A stretch of 16,755 nt of DNA from Peptococcaceae bacterium (lineage in GTDB: Bacteria; Bacillota; Peptococcia; Peptococcales; Peptococcaceae). Positions within the stretch are counted from its first letter, which is position 1; every line of letters begins with the position of its first letter. The stretch spans positions 1-16,755 of the forward strand of contig JAGARS010000093.1 of the NCBI GenBank assembly GCA_017622155.1, in the 5' to 3' direction. Below are positions 1 to 7,927 of the stretch, one piece after another. The translations under genes and the position numbers were made by a program. Below the pieces are notes generated by a model, which did no database searches, was not told the DNA's origin, and saw nothing but the letters and a program-made list of their open reading frames with translations.

Positions 1-474
1 AATAAACTCATCGGAGATAGTAGCAGCACCCATACCTAAACCGCCAGGTGTGGAACCGTCGCATACATACAGATTTTCGCTGTCGCTGGTTGGAGGCCAA
101 GCGTTGCCAGGCCAGTGGAATACGCATGTTTTGATACCGTTTTCAGCCAGTACATTCCATACAGGTTCAGCAGTGCAGTTGCGGGAGTCAAAGTTCCCTA
201 CAATTTTATCAATAGCGGAACCCTGACGGTTGTAACCGGTAATACCGTGTACATTCGCATAAGCACCGGTAGATAAGGTTGCCCACATTGGCGGTGTAAC
301 AGTTGGATGTCCACCCAGCATCATCAGGTCTTCACGAGCAGCCCCGCGATCGATAAATTTCTGCATGTTCGGCATTTTGCCTTCGCGCAGCATTTTGCGG
401 CTGTAACGGGGGTCCAGGCCGTCAATCCCTAAAACGAACAGTTTGTCTGCCAAAGCAGTGTTTCTAATTGTCAT
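1..474 (-). CDS. Alkaline phosphatase superfamily hydrolase (type I phosphodiesterase/nucleotide pyrophosphatase-like), 3' end outside window
   Basis: The first 158 codons are present and the gene runs off the left edge. The N-terminus reads MTIRNTALADKLFVLGIDGL. Asp18, in the hydrophobic strand ending in GIDG, fits the first metal-binding Asp of the superfamily. HPTVTPPMWATLSTG (residues 56-70) matches the PTxTxPxxxTLxTG segment that carries the nucleophilic Thr of nucleotide pyrophosphatases/phosphodiesterases, so Thr60 is the candidate nucleophile. VHGITGYN follows, also typical. No signal peptide is visible, so a cytoplasmic enzyme is likely. An AGGAGG-type site (484-489) precedes the ATG. 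It lies 66 bp downstream of the permease with no terminator between, so co-transcription is likely. The substrate (phosphodiester, phosphonate, sulfate ester or nucleotide) cannot be read from this half of the protein; the remaining metal ligands lie outside the window. Confidence 0.8.
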   Translation of the reverse strand, partial: MTIRNTALADKLFVLGIDGLDPRYSRKMLREGKMPNMQKFIDRGAAREDLMMLGGHPTVTPPMWATLSTGAYANVHGITGYNRQGSAIDKIVGNFDSRNCTAEPVWNVLAENGIKTCVFHWPGNAWPPTSDSENLYVCDGSTPGGLGMGAATISDEFI

Positions 475-540
475 TTTCGTTTCCTCCTCAAAAATTTGTC
501 ATATTGAAAGCTGTATAGCGCTTTTCCAAAATATAATCTC

Positions 541-2007
541 TTACGCACCAAAGAACAAACCTAACGGTGCACCTACCAGTGCAATTGCAATAGCTAAACA
601 GGTAGAAGAACAAATGGTGAACAGATATACCTGTTTGGATTCCATCCACTCTGTATTCCCATGCAGGAATGCACCCAACGGAGAACCGGATGGCAATACC
701 AGGCCATGGTCTAATACGATTGCTGCAATCCCTACCAGATATGCTGGGTTAACACCTTTCGCAATCATGAAGATAGACAGCAGCGGGATAATCAGCTGCA
801 TTGCTACCGCATTGGTAATGCAGTTGGTCAGAATCAGACCGAATACGATAAAGATAACAGCCAGTACATATGCACTCATATCACCAAGCATGCCATTCAG
901 TACATCCTGAAGTGTCAGTGCCAGACCGGCCTGTGGAGTAACCAGCTGACCGGATACTACCAGTGCAGTACCCATCATAAAGAATACCTGCCAGTTTACA
1001 GCACCTTTTTTCATGGCCACTTCAAAATCCATCAAACGTTCTCCTTTTACCGTGGTGCAACACATCAAAAGCACTACAATCACGAACATGCCCACGGTAC
1101 CGATTCTACCCATAAATACTTTCAAAGCACTACCTGCAGGCAGGAATGTAGGCACCAGCATCAAAGCTACCAGCAAAATGATATAGAAAAATCCCCATTT
1201 TACTTTTGTATCAAATACAGCTTTTTGGGTAACCAGTTCACCGGCATTACTCATATCAAATTCAACTTTCAGAACATTGGTAACCATTAAGACTTTCAGT
1301 AAAACTGCACCAATGATAATAAAAGCCAATGTTACTAAAAAGTTTACACCGCAAATCAACGGAAGGTTAAAGGTTACGCCCTGTACTGCTGTGGCCATAA
1401 TAGATGTTGCGAATAAAATCATCCCGGAATATGGCACCAAAGCAACAGCGATAGCAGAAACAGCAGCGATAAATACCAATACCATTACAGAGTATGGACT
1501 TCTTTTCTGTGCGCCAAGTTTGTCAGCCAAACCGTAATACATACTGAACATCAGCAGCATAGTGGCAAATGGCTGACTGGACAGTGCTGCACATACCATA
1601 GTGCAAAGCCACAGAGATACTGCCAAATGCCACGGAGATTTTACACACCATTTAATGGACATGATTTTTGCAGCCAGAAAATTCAAAATACCGCATTTGT
1701 CCAGACCATACACAAAGATCAGCGCAAAGAAAATCATAACTACCATCTGGGTACTAAACAACGCAATCATCATATTGTCAATAGTAGTACCTGTTACCAG
1801 TAACCCTGCCATCGTAATCCCCAGAATTGCAACCGGTACCACAACACCCAGCAGCCAGCCAAAAATACAGCCGACAAACACACCCAGCAATTGCATACCA
1901 TATACAGTCATCTGGCCGAATGGCGGAATCATACCTACCAGAATCATAATCAATAAAGAAAGACCCATTGTTAAATAAAATTTCATTGTTTCATTTAAGT
2001 TTGACAT
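541..2007 (-). CDS. DASS/SLC13-like anion permease
   Basis: A 488-residue, very hydrophobic protein with roughly 11-13 predicted membrane segments. Two segments resemble the repeated signatures of the divalent anion:Na+ symporter (DASS) family: SSQPFATMLLM near residues 143-153, and TNCITNAVAMQLIIP at 394-408 followed by LPSGSPLGAFLHG (438-450). VNWQVFFMMGTALVVSG (338-354) matches the family's INWxVxxLxGG-type helix. The motifs are diverged, with no clean SNT, so the substrate is uncertain; dicarboxylates, sulfate or related organic anions are the usual family substrates. A GGAGTG ribosome site at 2015-2020 supports the ATG. The gene heads a likely two-gene transcript with the hydrolase at the left edge. 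It lies directly downstream of a LysR-type regulator on the same strand and has its own promoter. Confidence 0.75.
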   Translation of the reverse strand: MSNLNETMKFYLTMGLSLLIMILVGMIPPFGQMTVYGMQLLGVFVGCIFGWLLGVVVPVAILGITMAGLLVTGTTIDNMMIALFSTQMVVMIFFALIFVYGLDKCGILNFLAAKIMSIKWCVKSPWHLAVSLWLCTMVCAALSSQPFATMLLMFSMYYGLADKLGAQKRSPYSVMVLVFIAAVSAIAVALVPYSGMILFATSIMATAVQGVTFNLPLICGVNFLVTLAFIIIGAVLLKVLMVTNVLKVEFDMSNAGELVTQKAVFDTKVKWGFFYIILLVALMLVPTFLPAGSALKVFMGRIGTVGMFVIVVLLMCCTTVKGERLMDFEVAMKKGAVNWQVFFMMGTALVVSGQLVTPQAGLALTLQDVLNGMLGDMSAYVLAVIFIVFGLILTNCITNAVAMQLIIPLLSIFMIAKGVNPAYLVGIAAIVLDHGLVLPSGSPLGAFLHGNTEWMESKQVYLFTICSSTCLAIAIALVGAPLGLFFGA

Positions 2008-2087
2008 ACAGTTTCACTCCTATTGAGTACTTATCATTTTTACTTTACTAAAAATTCTATTCAGTTCGATGCATCAACCTTGATGTC

Positions 2088-2093
2088 ATTATA
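2088..2093 (-). promoter_or_regulatory. -10 box of permease promoter
   Basis: A perfect TATAAT on the minus strand, preceded by TG, puts the start of transcription near 2081 and gives a leader of about 75 nt. No good -35 hexamer sits 16-18 bp upstream, which suits an activator-dependent promoter. A near-palindrome around GATGCATC (about 2067-2074) lies just downstream of the predicted start. Confidence 0.5.
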
Positions 2094-2144
2094 CAGAAAG
2101 TTAACCCTTTTATTCGTCCAATTAGTTTTGTTTATCGTTTATTA

Positions 2145-2159
2145 GAAACTGTCAGTTTC
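2145..2159. promoter_or_regulatory. 15-bp palindrome, candidate LysR-family binding site
   Basis: GAAACTGTCAGTTTC is a perfect inverted repeat (7-bp arms, 1-bp centre). Its centre is about 71 bp upstream of the predicted permease transcription start, close to the -65 region where LysR-type activators usually bind their recognition site. The adjacent gene is a LysR-type regulator. The arms do not show the canonical T-N11-A pattern, so the link is an inference from position. Confidence 0.45.
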
Positions 2160-2187
2160 GCATCTAGTACAAGTCCGTTCCAAAAAG

Positions 2188-2220
2188 CAAAAAAAGTTGA
2201 ACGATTTTACTCGTCCAACT
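2188..2220 (-). terminator. Rho-independent terminator of the LysR-type gene
   Basis: On the minus strand, a 10-bp stem AGTTGGACGA/TCGTTCAACT (one G-U pair) with a 6-nt loop is followed by a run of about eight T. It lies 13 bp past the regulator's stop codon. Confidence 0.85.
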
Positions 2221-2232
2221 CTTTTAACACAA

Positions 2233-3162
2233 TTATTTAGTAAGCTGTGTACAATACTGTTCAAGGGCTGAAATGAACAATTTATCACAAACAGATATCT
2301 TTTTATTTACATTATAGATCAAACTCCATATGCACGCGGCTACACCTTCGCCATCGATTTTTACGCTGCATATATTCTTTTCTTCCTCCAATTGTTTAAA
2401 ATTACTATATAAACCCATTCCAAGTGCCAAATTATTTTTTACCACTGTCTGAAAATAATGAATCGAATTGGTCCCAATAATATCTAAATCAGAAGCACTA
2501 TCTTTAGAAATTAATCTATAGAAAACCTCTTTAGCATCTTCCGGTCTCCCATTTTTGATATATGAAACAATCTTCTTGCCTTGCAAATCTCCTATTGTAA
2601 TTACTTTACGTTTTGCTAAATCTGCTTCTTTAGACATAAAAATACGATTTTCGTCTTTAAATAACATATGAATATTACAGTATGGCTCGTATTTTTTCAG
2701 CAAAGTGTAAAATGCTTCATTTTGCCAAATTGGAACAAATGCAATAACATTTTTATTTTCTTTTACGTAATCTAAAGCTTCCCTAAATGAAACATCCATA
2801 TAAGAAATTTTTACAGCTGGAAAACGTTTCAAAAAAGAATTCAAGACATCTTGCATAATCAAGCTGTCTGTACTCAGAAGTTCCAATTCTCCTATAATAG
2901 CGTTCTGTGTATTCGTATATTTATCTTTAAACTGTTCCAAAGAATTCGTTATTTTTTCTGCGGTATCCGCCAGTTCCCGCCCTGCTGCTGTGAGATAAAT
3001 CGTCTTGCCTTTTTTCTCAAACAACTGCACACCCAGCTCATCTTCCAGATGCCCAAACATCTTCCCGATATTCTGCGGTGTCACGTGGCACACGTCACTC
3101 ACCTTCTGCAGCGATTTGTATTTTTTAAATAACACTAACCACTCCAGCCATTCCGTTTTCAT
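2233..3162 (-). CDS. LysR-type transcriptional regulator (LTTR)
   Basis: A 309-residue protein, the usual LTTR length. The N-terminal winged helix-turn-helix covers about residues 5-65 (LQKVSDVCHVTPQNIGKMFG, then LEDELGVQLFEKKGK and LTAAGREL), with the typical Q/N-x-S/G recognition-helix layout and LTAAG wing. Residues 90-309 form the periplasmic-binding-protein-like effector domain, which would sense a small molecule, perhaps the substrate or product of the neighbouring permease/hydrolase. The start was set at ATG 3162 because GGAGG lies 7 nt upstream (3170-3174) and the protein then begins directly with the domain (MKTEWLEWLV). The frame stays open to 3282, but that extension would cross both the predicted promoter at 3197 and the clpX terminator. 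The gene has its own promoter and terminator, so it is monocistronic. Confidence 0.88.
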   Translation of the reverse strand: MKTEWLEWLVLFKKYKSLQKVSDVCHVTPQNIGKMFGHLEDELGVQLFEKKGKTIYLTAAGRELADTAEKITNSLEQFKDKYTNTQNAIIGELELLSTDSLIMQDVLNSFLKRFPAVKISYMDVSFREALDYVKENKNVIAFVPIWQNEAFYTLLKKYEPYCNIHMLFKDENRIFMSKEADLAKRKVITIGDLQGKKIVSYIKNGRPEDAKEVFYRLISKDSASDLDIIGTNSIHYFQTVVKNNLALGMGLYSNFKQLEEEKNICSVKIDGEGVAACIWSLIYNVNKKISVCDKLFISALEQYCTQLTK

Positions 3163-3196
3163 ACAAACACCTCCAAGTATACGCGCTTTTTTAATC

Positions 3197-3202
3197 ATTT
3201 TA
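3197..3202 (-). promoter_or_regulatory. Extended -10 box of the LysR-type gene
   Basis: The minus strand reads TATGCTAAAAT, an extended -10 (TGC then TAAAAT). The -35 at 17 bp (TTTAAT) is weak. The start of transcription would be near 3190, giving a leader of about 28 nt before the ATG at 3162. Confidence 0.5.
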
Positions 3203-3268
3203 GCATAGCGCTCAAATAAATTAAAGGTGTATTTATGTTTATTCAATAGTGAACATACCTTCTTAAAC

Positions 3269-3308
3269 AAAAAAAGAACCATTCCGAAATCACTTTCGAA
3301 ATGGTTCT
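3269..3308 (-). terminator. Rho-independent terminator of the tig-clpP-clpX block
   Basis: On the minus strand, AGAACCATTTCGAAA pairs with TTTCGGAATGGTTCT (15-bp stem, one T-G pair) around a short loop and is followed by seven T. It lies about 20 bp past the clpX stop. Confidence 0.9.
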
Positions 3309-3329
3309 GACAAATTCTTATAGCACATG

Positions 3330-4610
3330 TTATACTGCTTCACCGGCAGTCTTCGCAGGTACAGTTCTTTTTGGTTTGCGCAATACAATCTCAGGCGCTT
3401 TGCCTTCTGTGATGCACTCTTTCGTTACAATCACTTTAGCAATTTTTGGATTGGACGGCACTTCGTACATAATATCATTCATGGTTTTTTCCAGAATTGC
3501 GCGCAGCCCGCGAGCCCCGGTATTACGTTCCAAAGCACTGTCTGCAATGGCAATCAAAGAATCCTCTGTGAATTCTAAATCTACATCGTCCATTTTCAAC
3601 AAACGCTGATATTGTTTCACAAGCGCATTTTTCGGTTCTGTAAGAATACGAATCAATGCATCCCGATCCAGAGAGTCCAATGTCACAATCATCGGTACAC
3701 GACCAATAAACTCCGGAATCAAACCAAATTTCAGCAAATCTTCCGGAACCAGATGCTTCAGCATATTTTCCTGATTCTTTTCCTGTTTGGTTTGTACATC
3801 AGCATTGAAGCCCATCCCTTTTTTACCTACGCGATGTTCAATGATTTTTTCCAAACCATCAAACGCTCCGCCTAAGATAAACAGCACATTATTGGTATCA
3901 ATCTGAATAAATTCCTGATGCGGATGTTTACGTCCACCTTGCGGAGGCACATTCGCCACAGTACCTTCAACAATTTTCAAAAGCGCCTGCTGAACCCCTT
4001 CCCCTGACACATCTCGAGTGATAGAGGCATTGTCGCCTTTTCTGGCAATCTTGTCGATTTCATCGATATAGATAATACCTTTCTGCGCCATTTCCATATC
4101 AAAATCTGCCGCCTGAATCAGCTTCAACAGAATGTTTTCCACGTCTTCCCCTACATAGCCGGCTTCTGTCAAAGAAGTCGCATCAGCTATTGCAAACGGT
4201 ACTCGCAGAATTTTTGCCAGGGTCTGCGCCAGCAATGTCTTACCACTGCCGGTAGGCCCAATCAAGCATATATTTGATTTCTGCAGCTCTACATCATCCT
4301 GTACTGACAGATTATTGATACGTTTATAATGGTTGTATACAGATACCGCCAGTGTTTTTTTGGCTTCATCCTGCCCAATTACATATGTGTCCAGAATTTC
4401 TTTGATTTCTGCCGGTTTCAGAATATCTGTCACCGCCACACTGTAGTTAGGCTCAAAACCAAATTCTTCTTCAATGATCTCATGACACAGATTGATACAT
4501 TCATCACAGATATATACATCTGGACCCGCCACAATTTTTCTTACCTGATCCTGTGTTTTTCCGCAGAAAGAACACTGAATCAGCTCGTTTCCATCTTCAA
4601 AGTTATGCAT
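3330..4610 (-). CDS. clpX: ATP-dependent Clp protease ATP-binding subunit ClpX
   Basis: A 426-residue AAA+ unfoldase that recognises tagged substrates and threads them into ClpP. The N-terminal zinc-binding domain has Cys13, Cys16, Cys35 and Cys38 (CSFC and CDEC). Walker A GPTGSGKT is at 118-125, the GYVG pore loop at 151-154, Walker B IIYIDEID at about 179-186, the RKH pore loop at 227-229, and sensor 2 GARGLR at 365-370. The ClpP-docking loop normally reads IGF; here it reads MGF (266-268), a mild change that should still dock. Length is normal. GAGGTG precedes the ATG. The gene follows clpP by 19 bp on the same strand and ends at a strong terminator. Confidence 0.98.
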   Translation of the reverse strand: MHNFEDGNELIQCSFCGKTQDQVRKIVAGPDVYICDECINLCHEIIEEEFGFEPNYSVAVTDILKPAEIKEILDTYVIGQDEAKKTLAVSVYNHYKRINNLSVQDDVELQKSNICLIGPTGSGKTLLAQTLAKILRVPFAIADATSLTEAGYVGEDVENILLKLIQAADFDMEMAQKGIIYIDEIDKIARKGDNASITRDVSGEGVQQALLKIVEGTVANVPPQGGRKHPHQEFIQIDTNNVLFILGGAFDGLEKIIEHRVGKKGMGFNADVQTKQEKNQENMLKHLVPEDLLKFGLIPEFIGRVPMIVTLDSLDRDALIRILTEPKNALVKQYQRLLKMDDVDLEFTEDSLIAIADSALERNTGARGLRAILEKTMNDIMYEVPSNPKIAKVIVTKECITEGKAPEIVLRKPKRTVPAKTAGEAV

Positions 4611-4629
4611 TCAATCCACCTCGTAAACC

Positions 4630-5214
4630 TTAATGTTTGCTCATAACTTCGTCAACCAGCCCGTACGCTTTCGCCTGTTCGGCTGTCATGAAATTATCAC
4701 GCTCTGTATCTTCTTTGATTTTTTCCAGAGGCTGCCCTGTGCGTTCAGCCAGAATACGATTTAAGTTTTCTTTGGTTCTTAAAATGTGTTCCGCATGAAT
4801 CGCAATATCTGTTGCCTGACCACTGGCACCGCCCATAGGCTGATGAATCATAATTTCACTATTAGGCAGTGCAAAACGTTTTCCTTTTGCACCGGCTGCC
4901 AGCAGAAATGCCCCCATACTAGCTGCCATGCCCAGGCATACAGTGGACACATCAGGCTTGATATAGTTCATGGTATCGTAAATAGCCATGCCGGCAGTCA
5001 CCGAACCGCCTGGACTATTAATATACAGATAGATATCTTTTTCCGGATCTTCCGCTTCCAAAAACAGCAGCTGTGCCACAATGGCATTGGCTGTCATATT
5101 GTTTACTTCATCTCCCAAAAGAATAATTCTGTCTTTTAATAATCTGGAATAAATGTCATAGGAACGTTCACCGCGACTGGTCTGTTCCACAACCATCGGA
5201 ACTAAATAACTCAT
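4630..5214 (-). CDS. clpP: ATP-dependent Clp protease proteolytic subunit ClpP
   Basis: A 194-residue serine peptidase that forms the tetradecameric chamber of ClpXP. The catalytic triad is complete: Ser99 in GMAASMGAF, His124 in MIHQP, and Asp173 in ERDNFM, at the spacing of the E. coli enzyme. The oxyanion/strand segment [15 protein letters not shown] (66-80) is typical. A short N-terminal segment precedes [14 protein letters not shown], as in other ClpP. GGGAGG lies about 9 nt before the ATG. It sits between tig and clpX, a widespread order, so cytoplasmic folding and proteolysis genes are co-expressed. No CtsR or CIRCE boxes are visible upstream, so the heat-shock control seen in Bacillus is not evident here. 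Confidence 0.98.
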   Translation of the reverse strand: MSYLVPMVVEQTSRGERSYDIYSRLLKDRIILLGDEVNNMTANAIVAQLLFLEAEDPEKDIYLYINSPGGSVTAGMAIYDTMNYIKPDVSTVCLGMAASMGAFLLAAGAKGKRFALPNSEIMIHQPMGGASGQATDIAIHAEHILRTKENLNRILAERTGQPLEKIKEDTERDNFMTAEQAKAYGLVDEVMSKH

Positions 5215-5263
5215 CCTGATTATCCTCCCTTTCTATCTTTGAATTCTGTTGTCGTATACTGTT

Positions 5264-5269
5264 ATTATA
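5264..5269 (-). promoter_or_regulatory. Possible internal clpP promoter (-10)
   Basis: A perfect TATAAT on the minus strand lies in the 72-bp tig-clpP gap, about 50 bp before clpP. No good -35 is seen at 16-18 bp, so this is only a candidate. No terminator is visible in the gap, so read-through from tig is expected. Confidence 0.3.
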
Positions 5270-5286
5270 AGCAGTCAAACTATAGC

Positions 5287-6596
5287 TTAACCGATTTTTG
5301 CGTTTTCTAACAGGAACGCTGCAACTTTTTCCATTAAAATGTTGCGTTTTACCAGACCAACCTGACCTCTCTGTGTGAACATATTTTTCACATTTTCAGC
5401 AGGCTGATTGTAGATTTTGGACAGGTTTTCGAATTCTGCTTCCAAATCTTCATCTGTTACTTCCAGACCTTCTTTTTCAGCAATTGCTTCAAATACCAGC
5501 TGTTCTTTTACAGCGCTTTCAGCTCTCATGTTGCATTCTTTTTCGATATCTTCCATGTTGCCGTTGGTCAGCTGCAGATACTGTTCCAGAGAAATGCCCT
5601 GCTGTGCAAACTGGAAACGAATATCATTCATGAAGTTTTCAGCTTCAGCTTTTACCATAGATTCAGGAGCAACAACATCAGACAGTTCAGCAGCTTTCTG
5701 TGCTACTTCTGCTTTGTATCTGTTCTGAATTTCAGCTGCTTTTTCTTCAGTCAGTGTTGCTTTGATATCAGCTTTGTATTCTTCCAGAGTTTCGAAATTG
5801 CTTACATCTTTTGCGAATTCATCGTTCAGCTCAGCCAGCTGTTTACGTTTGATTGCATTTACAGTTACTTCAAATACAACTGCTTTGCCAGCCAGTTCTT
5901 CTGCTGGATATACCTCTGGGAAAGTTACGTTGATGTCGCGTGTTTCACCCAGTTTCATACCTTCTACCTGTTCTTCAAAGCCAGGAATGAAAGAACCGGA
6001 ACCGATGGTCAGGTCATAACCGCGTGCAGCACCGCCTTCAAATTCAATGCCGTCTTTTTTACCGGTAAAGTTGATGTTTGCAACGTCCCATTTTTCTACT
6101 ACAGCATCAGCGTCTGTCAGTTCACGAACAGTAGCCTGTTTGCCTCTCATCATATCCAGATACTGATCGATTTCTTTGTCAGTTACTTCGCCATCGATTG
6201 CTTCTACTTCGATACCTTTGTAGTCGCCTAAAGCAATTTCCTGTTTGGTATCTACGATTGCTTTGAAGATAAAATCTTTACCTTTTTCAATCTGTTCAAT
6301 ATCAAATTCAGGACGAGCGATTGGCTGGAATGTTTCATCCTGTGCAATCAGTTCTTTTACAGCTTCCACATATTTAGGCATAATCAGGTCGTTGGCAGCA
6401 TCTTCATAGAATACTTCAGGGCCGTACATTTTTTCAATTACAGCCATAGGTGCTTTACCCTGACGGAACCCGTCTACTTTGATTCTGGAAACATTTTCTT
6501 TGTATGCTTTTTAGTAGCAGCTACAAATTCTTCTGCTGGAACAGTAATGGTTAATTCCGCTTTTACTTTGTCCAGTTTTTCGATACTTACAGTCAT
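5287..6596 (-). pseudogene. tig: Trigger factor with a one-base frameshift near codon 30
   Basis: Trigger factor is the ribosome-associated chaperone and prolyl isomerase that binds nascent chains. Translation from ATG 6596 (AGGAGG at 6606-6611, 9 nt upstream) gives MTVSIEKLDKVKAELTITVP and continues to AATKK. It then leaves frame and stops at 6474-6476 after 40 codons. The other frame resumes exactly there with AYKENVSRIKVDGFRQGKAP, containing the GFRxGKxP ribosome-docking signature, and runs 5287-6500 without interruption. That part includes the FKBP-like isomerase domain (about residues 160-245, VANINFTGK, GSGSFIPGFEEQVEGM) and the C-terminal helical cradle. Adding one A to the A5 run (T5 at 6508-6512) would restore a 436-residue protein, close to the family's 425-450. 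This is a real frameshift or a homopolymer sequencing error. An internal ATG at 6447 would give a 386-residue product lacking most of the ribosome-binding domain. Confidence 0.9.
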
Positions 6597-6656
6597 TTTA
6601 AAAATCCTCCTAAAAAATATATTATAATTTTAGCTTTCACATTGTGTATCCAATCT

Positions 6657-6662
6657 ATTATA
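6657..6662 (-). promoter_or_regulatory. Candidate tig promoter (-10)
   Basis: The minus strand carries TATAAT within GCGTTATAATAG. A weak -35 (TTTTCT) lies 17 bp upstream. A second TATAAT at 6621-6626 is closer to the gene. The rest of 6612-6800 is AT-rich with no recognisable gene. Confidence 0.4.
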
Positions 6663-6808
6663 ACGCTAAATACGTTTACAGAAAAGAGTTTTTTTCATTG
6701 TTTTAAAAAAATTATGATAAAAAAATATGATGATTTCTGAAATTTTATAAATCTCACCTGCATAATACAATTTTCTATAGTGAAAATCCTGCCGGTATGT
6801 TAAAATTA

Positions 6809-6814
6809 TATAAT
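6809..6814 (+). promoter_or_regulatory. Candidate rlmN promoter (-10)
   Basis: A perfect TATAAT on the plus strand lies 37 bp before the rlmN ATG, placing the transcription start near 6821. The -35 position (about 6786-6791) is poor. It is the best match in the divergent tig/rlmN gap. Confidence 0.4.
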
Positions 6815-6850
6815 TGAAATTTACAACCATTCTAAAATGAGGGCTCCGAT

Positions 6851-7909
6851 ATGAATCATGATGCCAATATTTACGGCCTCACCTACACGCAGCTGGAAGA
6901 TTTTCTGATTGCAGCCGGTGAGAAAAAAACAAAAGCACCGTTTATTTTTCAAAGTCTGTATCGTACACAGATTTCATCGTTCATGGACGTGGCAGACATT
7001 AATCAGCGACTAAAAACACAGCTTGCAGAAACATTTTCCATGACACTGCCGCAGCTGATAAGACAAACCGCTGCAGCCGATACCGTCAAATTTTTATTCG
7101 CATTGCCAAACACCGATTCTGACAAGCAGGATCATTTGATTGAAGCTGTCCTAATGAAACAAAACTATGGAAGCAGCCTGTGTATTTCCACTCAGGTAGG
7201 CTGCAATATGGCTTGCGCATTTTGTCAGAGCGGCCGTTTCAAAAAAGTGCACAACCTGACTGCAGCCGAGTTGGTGAGTCAAATGATTGCTGTACAAAAG
7301 CTTACAGACTGTACCATACAAAATGTTGTGCTCATGGGGATTGGCGAACCCTTTGACAATTACGACAACATCATGCAGTTTTTAGAGATCATTATGCATC
7401 CCCATGGTCTTGCCATTGGTAAAAATCATATTACCGTATCCACTTGCGGCATCGCACCGAAAATTAACGACTATGCCATGCATCCGCAGCACGGGCTTTT
7501 AGCCATCAGCCTGCATGCTCCCGATGACACTACACGAAGCCGGCTTATGCCGATTAACCGACGATATCCAGTAACAGAGCTGATGAATACCGCCCGCGAA
7601 TATATTCGCATCACAGGCAAAAAAGTTATGCTGGAATATATCATGCTACACGAAGTAAATGACACACCGGAGCAGGCACAGTTATTAGCCGACCTGATTG
7701 GCAAAGATAAATTTCATGTCAATCTGATTCCATACAATGCTACAGAAAATTTCGGATTTCAGCCAAGCAGCAGGGCACGCATTTTGGCATTTTATGACGT
7801 ACTGAAAAAAAACAATATCACAGTCACCATGCGTCGTGAATTTGGAGCATCTGTCAATGCCGCCTGCGGACAATTGCGTGCTGACTATGAACATAGCATC
7901 CAACAATAA
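6851..7909 (+). CDS. rlmN: RlmN-type radical-SAM 23S rRNA (adenine-2503-C2) methyltransferase
   Basis: A 352-residue member of the RlmN/Cfr family, which methylates A2503 of 23S rRNA (and, for RlmN, A37 of some tRNAs) by a radical-SAM mechanism. The 4Fe-4S cluster motif is C118-x3-C122-x2-C125 (GCNMACAFCQSG). MGIGEPFDNYDN supplies the SAM-binding GEP segment; the Pro favours RlmN over Cfr, which usually has GEA. SLHAPDDTTRSRLMPIN is a typical RlmN stretch. Cys339 in AACGQL is the methyl-carrying cysteine. GAGGG lies 7 nt before the ATG. The N-terminal region is diverged, and the cluster loop resembles a second RlmN-like group found in some Firmicutes, so the cell may carry another, more typical rlmN. 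It is divergent from tig and probably co-transcribed with the small membrane protein downstream. Confidence 0.88.
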   Translation: MNHDANIYGLTYTQLEDFLIAAGEKKTKAPFIFQSLYRTQISSFMDVADINQRLKTQLAETFSMTLPQLIRQTAAADTVKFLFALPNTDSDKQDHLIEAVLMKQNYGSSLCISTQVGCNMACAFCQSGRFKKVHNLTAAELVSQMIAVQKLTDCTIQNVVLMGIGEPFDNYDNIMQFLEIIMHPHGLAIGKNHITVSTCGIAPKINDYAMHPQHGLLAISLHAPDDTTRSRLMPINRRYPVTELMNTAREYIRITGKKVMLEYIMLHEVNDTPEQAQLLADLIGKDKFHVNLIPYNATENFGFQPSSRARILAFYDVLKKNNITVTMRREFGASVNAACGQLRADYEHSIQQ

Positions 7910-7927
7910 AAAGGAGTGTAATGCGCC

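Noticed and set aside
443..910. 155-codon plus-strand open frame opposite the permease and hydrolase
   Set aside because: It is antisense to two well-supported genes, has no ribosome site and no recognisable domain; it is a shadow of the coding strand.
3163..3282. N-terminal extension of the LysR-type protein (MVLFLFKKVC...)
   Set aside because: It would begin inside the clpX terminator and upstream of the likely promoter, and LTTRs do not carry such an extension.
5215..5286. CtsR or CIRCE heat-shock elements before clpP, or before tig at 6597-6850
   Set aside because: No tandem GGTCAAA-type heptads and no TTAGCACTC-N9-GAGTGCTAA were found. The palindrome at 16001 resembles half of CIRCE but lacks the 9-bp spacer.
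6505..6515. Programmed -1 ribosomal frameshift in tig
   Set aside because: The frame reads T-AAA-AAG rather than A-AAA-AAG, so P-site re-pairing would be on UAA. No stimulatory stem or reason for regulated frameshifting is apparent, and an indel explains it better.
6837..6854. Five-codon leader frame overlapping the rlmN start
   Set aside because: It has no ribosome site of its own; the ATG merely precedes the GAGGG used by rlmN and is probably chance.
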